Positions 1-5,079 of a DNA stretch of 5,079 nucleotides are shown piece by piece. This DNA is from BMS3ABIN04 sp965554225 (GTDB lineage Bacteria; Bacteroidota; Ignavibacteria; Ignavibacteriales; Melioribacteraceae). Below the pieces are notes generated by a model. The model was not told where the DNA came from. It made no database searches and was given only the letters and a program-made list of their open reading frames with translations. Location: positions 1 to 5,079 of the forward strand of contig CBEVZC010000193.1 of assembly GCA_965554225.1 (NCBI GenBank), given 5' to 3'. Position 1 is the first letter of the stretch. Each line of letters opens with the position of its first letter. A program made the translations under genes and the position numbers.

Positions 1-809
1 ACATCGGTAAGATAAACTTTATCTACGTTTTTAGGATCACAGTACAATTCATTAAAATATTGCCCGGAGGAATATGTATTGCTCATTCTCTTCCAGCTTT
101 CTCCCATATTCGTAGATCTGTAGAAGCCCCCTTTATCACCAACTGCTTCAACGCTTAGATAGATAACATCCGGATTAACCGGAGAAACGGCAATTCCCAT
201 TCCTCCTAAATCAACCTTAGGTAAACCTTTCATAATTTTCTTCCAATTTTTTCCTGCATCGGTCGATTTATACACAGCAGATTCCGGCCCGCCATTAATC
301 TTTGTATAAACATGTCGTCTTCTCTGATGTGATACGGCATAAAGGATATCAGGATTACGAGGATCGAACACTACGTTTCTTACACCTGTATCCTCACTTA
401 TAGATAAAACCTTTTTCCAAGTCTTTCCACCGTCTTCTGTTTTATATAGACCTCTATCTCCGCCGGGTCCCCAAATTGATCCTTCCGCCGCGACATAAAT
501 AACATCCGAATTTCTTGGATCAATTAATATATTTCCAATCTGGCGCGAGTTTTTAAGTCCCATATTTTCCCAAGTCTTTCCATCATCGGTAGACTTGTAA
601 ACACCGTCGCCATAGCCGATAGCTCTTTGAGAATTATTTTCCCCCGAACCGACCCAAACAACATGATGGTTATTCGGATCAATTTCAACGCAACCTAGTG
701 AATAAGGGAGAGTATCGCCAATTGCTTCCCACGTAATACCGTCGTTACCAGTTTTCCACAAATTGCCGCTTGCGGTTGCAACATAATATTCCTTTGTATT
801 AGTTGGATT
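1..809 (-). repeat. Tandem Asp-box repeat units within the propeller protein
   Basis: These are protein-level repeats of about 50-58 residues; the tryptophans closing successive boxes are 53, 51, 58 and 50 residues apart. Each unit runs (D/N/S)P-x-N, a hydrophobic strand ending in Tyr or Trp, a loop, then a (V/L/F)-(Y/W)-(K/R)-(S/T) strand and the Asp-box turn such as STDDGKTW (residues 129-136) or TEDGGKTW (180-187). A sixth unit begins at DPKNVDKVY (314-322) and is cut by the window edge. Such repeats form blades of a beta-propeller in known BNR families. The DNA of the units has diverged, so this is old protein duplication and not a recent nucleotide repeat. Confidence 0.8.
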
Positions 810-977
810 AACAGCAAAATCAGCTATTCTTCCTGAATTCCAAGCTGGACCAATACTCCGGAATTTTAATCCTGAAAAAGTTGATGATTTCATTAACGTA
901 TCGGCTTTATTTCCCTTTGCAAAAAGAGTAAGTGAGGAAATAACTAAAATAAGAAATGCATAAATTAATTTGCGCAT
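1..977 (-). CDS. Secreted Asp-box (BNR/sortilin-like) beta-propeller protein, C-terminus off the window
   Basis: The frame is open from ATG at 977 to the left edge (325 complete codons), so only the N-terminal part is seen. The start is supported by GAGGTT 3 nt upstream. Residues 1-20 look like a signal peptide: MRK, then a hydrophobic core ending SLTLFA. The export route and any C-terminal anchor or sorting domain cannot be judged. After a conserved opening (FRSIGPAWNSGRIADFAVNP, residues 39-58), five Asp-box motifs of the type S/T-x-D/N-x-G-x-T/S/N-W end at Trp 83, 136, 187, 245 and 295. Each is preceded by a D/N/S-P-x-N-x-x-x-x-Y/W strand. This is the pattern of BNR/Vps10-sortilin propellers. 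From memory, relatives are often about 1000 residues and annotated 'glycosyl hydrolase', but the motif is structural and does not show sialidase or other hydrolase activity. Function is unknown; binding or degradation of extracellular polymer or protein is only a guess. It lies 113 bp from its upstream neighbour and is probably a separate transcription unit. Confidence 0.9.
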   Translation of the reverse strand, partial: MRKLIYAFLILVISSLTLFAKGNKADTLMKSSTFSGLKFRSIGPAWNSGRIADFAVNPTNTKEYYVATASGNLWKTGNDGITWEAIGDTLPYSLGCVEIDPNNHHVVWVGSGENNSQRAIGYGDGVYKSTDDGKTWENMGLKNSRQIGNILIDPRNSDVIYVAAEGSIWGPGGDRGLYKTEDGGKTWKKVLSISEDTGVRNVVFDPRNPDILYAVSHQRRRHVYTKINGGPESAVYKSTDAGKNWKKIMKGLPKVDLGGMGIAVSPVNPDVIYLSVEAVGDKGGFYRSTNMGESWKRMSNTYSSGQYFNELYCDPKNVDKVYLTD

Positions 978-980
978 GTG

Positions 981-986
981 AACCTC
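981..986 (-). promoter_or_regulatory. Ribosome binding site GAGGTT for the Asp-box protein
   Basis: On the minus strand GAGGTT is followed by CAC and then ATG at 977. The GAGGT part pairs with the 3' end of 16S rRNA. It fixes the start at 977 and matches the site in front of two other genes in this window in both sequence and spacing. Confidence 0.65.
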
Positions 987-1090
987 ATGTATTTATAATT
1001 TAAATAATAAAATAAGCGATTTTACGAGATAGTAAGTTGTTTACTAAATATAATAAATCTTGCGATGAAAAGTTAAACATGAATTATAAG

Positions 1091-1291
1091 TTACGAAGCA
1101 AATGCTTTGTTAAATAATTTTGCGGGAAGTCTGATAATGGCAGCGAACAATTCAAATACCGCTTTTACACTTATGCCTATCAAACGGAAAGGAAGCATTA
1201 ATAACCAAATAATTGGATAAAGGATTAGCGCTAATAATGCTAAAGGCCAAGAAATAACTAATAGTATAAGCCATAGAATAAATGTAAACAT
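1091..1291 (-). CDS. Small hydrophobic membrane protein, 66 residues, unknown function
   Basis: Complete small gene with ATG at 1291, TAA at 1093-1091 and GAGGTT 3 nt before the start. Residues 2-34 are almost entirely Leu, Ile, Trp, Phe and Ala with internal prolines (Pro16, Pro26, Pro34), enough for one long or two short closely spaced membrane helices. The remainder (about 35-66) is an amphipathic segment with spaced Arg and Lys (R36, K43, R54, K58, K62), which could lie on the membrane face or form another helix. There is no signal peptidase site, cysteine or enzymatic motif. I do not recognise the family. The good ribosome binding site and strongly membrane-like composition argue that it is real and not a chance ORF. 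Neighbours give no clue: it is 161 bp from the upstream membrane protein and 113 bp from the downstream Asp-box gene. It may be transcribed alone or with the 184-residue protein. Confidence 0.7.
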   Translation of the reverse strand: MFTFILWLILLVISWPLALLALILYPIIWLLMLPFRLIGISVKAVFELFAAIIRLPAKLFNKAFAS

Positions 1292-1294
1292 AAG

Positions 1295-1300
1295 AACCTC
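1295..1300 (-). promoter_or_regulatory. Ribosome binding site GAGGTT for the 66-residue protein
   Basis: Minus-strand GAGGTT, then CTT, then ATG at 1291. This is good support that the short ORF is translated and that this ATG is its start. Confidence 0.65.
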
Positions 1301-1394
1301 AATTTTTCCGGTTACTTGATTTGTTTATATTATTAGTCGTTTACAAGTTCAATAAGTTCTATCCCATTAATAAACAATTAATTTATACTGTCGA

Positions 1395-1411
1395 TACTTT
1401 ATAGTAAAGTA
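1395..1411. repeat. Small perfect inverted repeat (7-bp arms, 3-nt spacer)
   Basis: TACTTTA, spacer TAG, TAAAGTA: a perfect 7-bp inverted repeat with only one G:C pair per arm. It lies in the gap between the two small membrane-protein genes, 41 bp past the stop of the upstream one. It has no T-tract and few G:C pairs, so it would be a poor terminator. It overlaps the candidate -10 box and could be a regulator site, or chance. Confidence 0.35.
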
Positions 1412-1427
1412 GAATTACTGCGCTCAA
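1398..1427 (-). promoter_or_regulatory. Possible sigma70-like promoter ahead of the 66-residue gene
   Basis: Reading the minus strand, TTGAGC (1427-1422) and TATAAA (1403-1398) are separated by 18 nt, a spacing acceptable for a vegetative promoter. Transcription would start near 1391 and leave a leader of about 100 nt before the ATG at 1291. The -10 element overlaps a 17-bp palindrome. In DNA this AT-rich such boxes occur by chance, and FCB-group promoters can differ from the classical consensus, so this is weak. Confidence 0.25.
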
Positions 1428-1452
1428 TTGTAAACATTTTAAATTAAGAACA

Positions 1453-2007
1453 CTACCACAACCACCCAAATACTCCGGCTGTTAGTAAAGCGTATATTAA
1501 TCCATCGAATGTTGATTTAATTGCATAACTCAACGATCTATGATACCAAATAACACTTTGCCATAAAGCCAATGAATAACCCATAAAAGCAGTTGCACCA
1601 ATAAACCTGAATACCGAAAGATAATGAGCATCGGCACTTAATGCGTGAGAAGTAATATAAGCTGCAAAAAAATTGACAATCAATATGTATACAAACCATT
1701 GTATAAGACTTTTAGTCATTGACGGCATTCCATTTCCAATAACCGTTAAGAATGCAACCGGACCTTTTTTAACCTTTTCAAGAAACTCAGATTGCTGCAT
1801 AGCTTTTGACGAACCGGCATAAGGAATTGCATAATCGCCTTTTGGAATATTAAAAGTTCGCAGAGTATCCATTACACCGTCTTCATCAGATAATTTTTTG
1901 AAATCGTTTTTATGATATTGGAATACCATATGAATTACTGAACTTGCAATAAACACTAATACTGAAGAAAGTAAAATTGGTAGCCATAAAGAAATTAAAG
2001 AAACCAT
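1453..2007 (-). CDS. Uncharacterised membrane protein, 184 residues, about four transmembrane segments
   Basis: Complete gene, ATG at 2007 and TAG at 1455-1453, behind AAAGGAGGAT. Predicted membrane segments by eye: residues 5-27, 99-121, 128-149 and 164-184. Between the first and second lies a soluble, mostly polar stretch (about 31-95) with an acidic patch (LSDEDGVMDTLR), a PKGDYAIPY segment and KKGPVAFLTV. The C-terminal part has aromatic and charged residues likely to matter (ALWQSVIWYHRSLSYAIKS) and ends STFDGLIYALLTAGVFGWLW. The pattern GDYxxPxxGS ... GPVAFLTVxxNGxPSM ... KSTFDGLIYxLLTAGxFGWLW seems familiar from conserved hypothetical proteins of several phyla, but I know of no assigned function and recognise no enzymatic or transport motif. 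A spacing of 206 bp from the hydroxylase operon and its own strong ribosome binding site suggest a separate gene. Confidence 0.85.
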   Translation of the reverse strand: MVSLISLWLPILLSSVLVFIASSVIHMVFQYHKNDFKKLSDEDGVMDTLRTFNIPKGDYAIPYAGSSKAMQQSEFLEKVKKGPVAFLTVIGNGMPSMTKSLIQWFVYILIVNFFAAYITSHALSADAHYLSVFRFIGATAFMGYSLALWQSVIWYHRSLSYAIKSTFDGLIYALLTAGVFGWLW

Positions 2008-2213
2008 AAAATCCTCCTTTGTAATCTATGATAAAATACAAATAAATTATTTTATATTCAGCAAATAAATTAAAAACTAACTTTTGATGAAATGTAATTT
2101 GTGAGATTAATGGAGGAATAAGAAAATAGCATAAATAGTATTTTAGTAAAATTAATTTATTTGTAATTTTTATCCGAACAGTTAAATTTTAATTCTAATC
2201 AATCGAGTTATAC
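2008..2213. other. AT-rich intergenic region between the hydroxylase operon and the 184-residue membrane gene
   Basis: This is the longest gene-free stretch, 206 bp. It should contain the end of the hydroxylase transcript and the promoter of the next gene. I find no G:C-rich hairpin with a T-tract after the TAA at 2216-2214, only weak AT inverted repeats (for example AAAATA 2123-2128 with TATTTT 2139-2144). No promoter stands out above the AT background. No tRNA, small ORF with a ribosome binding site, or riboswitch-like structure was seen. Confidence 0.5.
2011..2020 (-). promoter_or_regulatory. Near-consensus Shine-Dalgarno AAAGGAGGAT for the 184-residue membrane protein
   Basis: On the minus strand AAAGGAGGAT precedes ATG (2007), with 5 nt between AGGAGG and the start. 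This is the strongest ribosome binding site in the window and implies efficient translation of the small membrane protein. Confidence 0.8.
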
Positions 2214-3182
2214 TTAGATAATATTTTCAATTGTTTTCCTTAAAAGATTTCTTGCTAACTGTAATTTGTACTTATTCATTTCCAATGGTTCCGCATCGGT
2301 TAAAAGTGAGTTTGTGAAAGAATTTATATTATATTCTGTAAGTGTAAGATTATTTGCTTTACTATTAAACTTTTCATCCATCCATGGAATAGGAGCAATA
2401 CCGCCGAAAGCAAATTTAGCTGATTTAATTTTATTCTTGGACACTCCAATAACCGAAGCAACGCTGACAAGAGCAAAATCCCAAGCTCCTCTTTCTGTTA
2501 CCTTAATATAATTTGAATAATAATTCTTACCTATAGGTGGAATTACTATTTCTGTTATAATTTCGCCAGGATTAAGAATATTTTCTTTGTAAGAGTTTTC
2601 CTCAGGTAAAACAAAAAAGTCTTTAAGTTTAACCGTTTTATATTCCTTTCCGGTATAAATATTTAACAAAGCATCTAAAGCAAGTAGTGCAACTGCAGTA
2701 TCAGATGGATGAACAATATAACATGGTCCGCCTCCAATAATGCAGTGATATTTATTATGCCCGTCAAATGCAAAACACTCGTCCCCACCCTTGCGCAAAC
2801 AATCAAAATCACCTCTAAAATAAAAACATCTCGGACGTTGACAAATATTTCCACCTATTGTTCCCATATTCCTAATTTGAGGTGTTGCAACTCCTGCAGC
2901 TGCCTGAGCTAACGCCGTAAAATGAGAATTAATAAAACTATGATTCACGATATCAGATAGTTTTGTTAAAGCTCCGATTCTTAGTGTGCCATTTTTCTCA
3001 ATAGTAATAGCTTCTAAATTAGGTATGTTTTTTAGATTTATAATTTTCCCTGCTACAACTATATTGTCTTTCATTAAACCTAATACATCTGTTCCACCTG
3101 CATAGAGAATACTAGCACTATTTTTATTTAGCTTTGATGCATCCTCAATTGAGCTTGGCTGCAGATATTCAAAATCAATCAT
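2214..3182 (-). CDS. FAD-binding medium subunit of a xanthine dehydrogenase-family molybdenum hydroxylase, with probable [4Fe-4S] insert
   Basis: Complete, 322 residues, a typical length for the separate FAD subunit (CoxM/XdhB/PaoB type). ATG at 3182 follows GAGGTT. Residues 1 to about 205 form the FAD domain: AGGTD (28-32) and TIGGN (108-112) are the family's flavin-contacting loops, and HPSDTAVALLALDA (158-171) is the usual segment after them. From about 208 the C-terminal domain (CO_deh_flav_C type) follows, with the conserved AFGGIAPIPW (258-267). Between TIGGN and HPSD there is an insert with six cysteines, C114, C119, C128, C136, C147 and C154. It resembles the insert of PaoB (YagS), and in position that of 4-hydroxybenzoyl-CoA reductase beta, which bind a [4Fe-4S] cluster; C119, C128, C136 and C154 are my best guess for ligands. 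Its role is to take electrons from the Fe-S subunit to FAD and on to an acceptor. The lack of an NAD-site signature that I can recognise leaves the acceptor open. It is in one operon with the large subunit 14 bp upstream. Confidence 0.93.
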   Translation of the reverse strand: MIDFEYLQPSSIEDASKLNKNSASILYAGGTDVLGLMKDNIVVAGKIINLKNIPNLEAITIEKNGTLRIGALTKLSDIVNHSFINSHFTALAQAAAGVATPQIRNMGTIGGNICQRPRCFYFRGDFDCLRKGGDECFAFDGHNKYHCIIGGGPCYIVHPSDTAVALLALDALLNIYTGKEYKTVKLKDFFVLPEENSYKENILNPGEIITEIVIPPIGKNYYSNYIKVTERGAWDFALVSVASVIGVSKNKIKSAKFAFGGIAPIPWMDEKFNSKANNLTLTEYNINSFTNSLLTDAEPLEMNKYKLQLARNLLRKTIENII

Positions 3183-3185
3183 AAT

Positions 3186-3191
3186 AACCTC
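3186..3191 (-). promoter_or_regulatory. Ribosome binding site GAGGTT for the FAD subunit
   Basis: The minus strand reads GAGGTT, ATT, ATG (3182) and lies wholly in the 14-bp gap after the large-subunit stop codon. It decides the start and indicates independent initiation on a shared transcript. Confidence 0.7.
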
Positions 3192-3196
3192 TTTAT

Positions 3197-5079
3197 CTAA
3201 CTATAAAGTGAATCAATTATTTTATCAGGGGTAATCGGAAGACTTTTAATCCTTACTCCAATTGCGTTGTAAACAGCATTTGCAATTGCACCGGCAGTAG
3301 GTATAATAGCAGGTTCACCTATTCCCTTTACTCCCATATTATTAGCTATTTTATCTCCTTCGCTTACAATAACTACCTCGATTTCAGGAACATCATAAAT
3401 AGTTGGCATTTTATAATTGTGCATATTAGCGTTTAATATCTTTCCGGTATATTCATCAACAATTTGTTCTTCCATTAATGCAAAACCAAGTCCTTGTAAA
3501 ATTCCACCATGAAATTGATTTTCAAGTGTTTGCCTGTTTAATGTTCTACCAATATCATGAGCAGCAACTATTTTCAATACCTTAACATTACCGGTTAAAG
3601 TATCAACTTCAACTTCTGCAAACTGAGCGCCAAACGACTGAACCATATATTTATCGTTATTAGCTTCCCGAGCTCCAGTTGTAACCAGCACTTTTTCATG
3701 CATTTTACGGATAATTTTGTTAATTCCAATTAATTCCTTTTTATCTTTATTAGAATAAAATTTCCCGGAATTGTAATTTATTTCATTTTGTTCAACATTT
3801 AGGATGGCTGCGGCTCCCGAAAATAATTTCTCTTTCATCTGTTCAGCTGCATCTCTTACTGCTGGAGCTATAGAAGGAGCGGTTGTACTTCCACCACTAC
3901 CTGGTACATACGGAACAACATCAGTATCACCGATTGTAACATCAATATTTTCAATTGGAATTTCTAAAATCTCAGCTGCTACCTGAGCAATAAAAGTATA
4001 AGTTCCAGTTCCTAAATCTTGTGTTCCGGCAAGAATATTCACACTACCATCTTGATTGAGTTTAAGTGTAACGTACGCCGGAGGTCCTCCACCTCCCCAC
4101 CAAATTTGAGAAGCCATTCCAATTCCTCTTTTTAAATATCCCTTTCCGGAACCCGGGATTTTATTTCTTTTATTCCAATCTATTTTCTTTGCACCTTTTT
4201 TATAACATTCCTTAAGTAATTTAGTACTATACGGTCTATCTGAAACTTGGTCGATCTCGGTGTAATTTTTTAATCTAAATTCAAGCGGATCCATTCCGAT
4301 TTTTTCAGCTAACTCATCCATAAAAGAATCAAGAGCAAAAATTCCTTGAACATGACCCGGAGCTCTGAACGGACGTCCCCGACCGGTATTGGTGTAAACA
4401 CTATATTCTTCCACTTTAATATTAGGACATTTATACATTGTTCTTAAAGGCCAACTACATCCACCTCCAGACGGATAAGCGCCTACTGAAGAATATGAAT
4501 AATGTGATAGAGCAGTTAGTGTCCCGTCCGATTTAACTCCCCCTTTTAATTTTTGTACGGAATCCGGTCGATTACCAACTGCAAGATTATTTTCCCTTCG
4601 ATCAAGAGCTATTTTAACGGGTTTACCTATCTTTTTGGCTAACAAGGCAGCCATTACAGTATATTTACCCGCTTCAAGTTTGCTTCCGAAACCGCCGCCC
4701 ATATATTTTTTAATTACTCTAATATTACTTTCGGGAATACCTAAACTTTGTGCTAAAGAGTTCCTTACACCGAATACCGCTTGAGTAGAGTCCCACACTG
4801 TCAGTTTATTACCTTCCCAATTAACAACACTGCAATGAACTTCAGTTGGATTGTGAATAGCAACTTCTGTAGAAAACTCATCTTTGAATACTATGTCGGC
4901 TTCTTCAAATCCTTTATTGATATCACCTCGTACGTATGTCCCTGGTCTTCCTCTAACTATATTACCATTATTATGTATTTTAATTTTACTTTTCATCGCT
5001 TCTTCAGCTCTTATAGCATGAGGAAGTATTTCATATTCTACAGAAATCAATCCTATTGCTTTTTCTGCTAGTTCTTCAC
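3197..5079 (-). CDS. Molybdopterin-binding large subunit of a xanthine dehydrogenase-family hydroxylase, N-terminus off the window
   Basis: The frame is open from the right edge to TAG at 3199-3197: 626 residues, beginning EELAEKAIGL. A TTG at 5050-5048 could be taken for a start, but the frame continues upstream with family-like sequence (ends of the a/b hammerhead domain, ...IGLISVEYEILPHAI), so the true start lies beyond the window. Family length is about 700-780, so roughly 100-150 residues are missing. Signatures in order: TQ (4786-4781), whose Gln contacts the Mo centre in relatives; GGGFGSK (4699-4679), the cofactor loop; FRAPG (4369-4355), whose Arg is near Mo in relatives; TQDLGTG (4024-4004); GSGGSTTAPS (about 3901-3872); and KGIGEP (3328-3311), whose Glu is the catalytic base of the family. 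All key residues are present, so the enzyme should be active as a hydroxylase of an aldehyde, purine or other N-heterocycle. Substrate is not assignable: the pocket differs from bovine xanthine oxidase (FRAPG in place of FRGFG). The [2Fe-2S] subunit gene is probably immediately upstream. Confidence 0.95.
   Translation of the reverse strand, partial: EELAEKAIGLISVEYEILPHAIRAEEAMKSKIKIHNNGNIVRGRPGTYVRGDINKGFEEADIVFKDEFSTEVAIHNPTEVHCSVVNWEGNKLTVWDSTQAVFGVRNSLAQSLGIPESNIRVIKKYMGGGFGSKLEAGKYTVMAALLAKKIGKPVKIALDRRENNLAVGNRPDSVQKLKGGVKSDGTLTALSHYSYSSVGAYPSGGGCSWPLRTMYKCPNIKVEEYSVYTNTGRGRPFRAPGHVQGIFALDSFMDELAEKIGMDPLEFRLKNYTEIDQVSDRPYSTKLLKECYKKGAKKIDWNKRNKIPGSGKGYLKRGIGMASQIWWGGGGPPAYVTLKLNQDGSVNILAGTQDLGTGTYTFIAQVAAEILEIPIENIDVTIGDTDVVPYVPGSGGSTTAPSIAPAVRDAAEQMKEKLFSGAAAILNVEQNEINYNSGKFYSNKDKKELIGINKIIRKMHEKVLVTTGAREANNDKYMVQSFGAQFAEVEVDTLTGNVKVLKIVAAHDIGRTLNRQTLENQFHGGILQGLGFALMEEQIVDEYTGKILNANMHNYKMPTIYDVPEIEVVIVSEGDKIANNMGVKGIGEPAIIPTAGAIANAVYNAIGVRIKSLPITPDKIIDSLYS

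Noticed and set aside
978..1090. Promoter for the Asp-box gene of the FCB type (TTG / TAnnTTTG) or sigma70 type
   Set aside because: Only partial matches such as TATATTTA-like stretches were found on the minus strand, no better than the AT-rich background.
1091..2007. The two membrane proteins as a toxin-antitoxin or defence pair
   Set aside because: They are 161 bp apart, show no effector or nuclease motif, and lack the overlap or tight spacing usual for such pairs.
2123..2144. AAAATA/TATTTT inverted repeat as a terminator of the hydroxylase operon
   Set aside because: Only 6 bp, all A:T, with a 10-nt loop and no T-tract; expected by chance in this AT-rich gap.
2266..2511. Plus-strand ORF of 81 codons
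   Set aside because: Lies entirely inside the FAD-subunit gene on the opposite strand, has no family-like sequence, and the minus-strand frame is clearly the real gene.
2709..2912. Plus-strand ORF of 67 codons with several Cys
   Set aside because: Antisense to the Cys-rich insert of the FAD subunit; low-complexity Asn/Thr/Ser translation and no sign of a separate gene.
3804..3986. Plus-strand ORF of 60 codons
   Set aside because: Antisense to the Gly/Ser/Ala-rich part of the large subunit; its composition is explained by that gene.
4781..5071. Plus-strand ORF of 96 codons
   Set aside because: Antisense to the conserved N-terminal half of the large subunit; aromatic-rich translation typical of a shadow frame.

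Overview
This window is AT-rich bacterial chromosome with all recognisable genes on the minus strand, so transcription runs from high to low coordinates. Low G+C, a secreted Asp-box 'FRSIGPA'-type repeat protein, and a molybdenum hydroxylase whose FAD subunit carries a Cys-rich insert all fit an environmental member of the Bacteroidota/Ignavibacteriota (FCB) group. Clear Shine-Dalgarno sequences precede all four visible starts, which is atypical for classical Bacteroidia and leans towards an Ignavibacteria-like lineage. This placement is an inference; no rRNA or phylogenetic marker gene is present.

Layout, in the direction of transcription. (1) 5079-3197: large molybdopterin-binding subunit of a xanthine dehydrogenase-family molybdenum hydroxylase, with its N-terminus beyond the right edge. 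(2) 3182-2214: FAD-binding subunit of the same enzyme, 14 bp downstream and clearly in the same operon; it has extra cysteines suited to a [4Fe-4S] cluster. (3) A 206-bp AT-rich gap. (4) 2007-1453: a 184-residue protein with about four membrane segments and no known function, behind a near-perfect ribosome binding site. (5) A 161-bp gap with a weak candidate promoter and a small palindrome. (6) 1291-1091: a 66-residue, very hydrophobic small membrane protein. (7) A 113-bp gap. (8) 977-1: the N-terminal 325 residues of an exported Asp-box (BNR/sortilin-like) beta-propeller protein that runs off the left edge.

The two hydroxylase subunits work together: substrate is oxidised at the Mo centre of the large subunit, and electrons pass through a [2Fe-2S] subunit (not in the window, probably encoded just upstream) to FAD in the medium subunit. 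The substrate cannot be assigned. The two small membrane proteins and the Asp-box protein look like separate units that merely share the strand. I see no mobile element, CRISPR array, RNA gene or strong intrinsic terminator, and nothing that convincingly forms a new system. The most notable points are the Cys-rich FAD subunit, the two uncharacterised membrane proteins, and the identical GAGGTT ribosome binding site placed 3 nt before three of the four starts.
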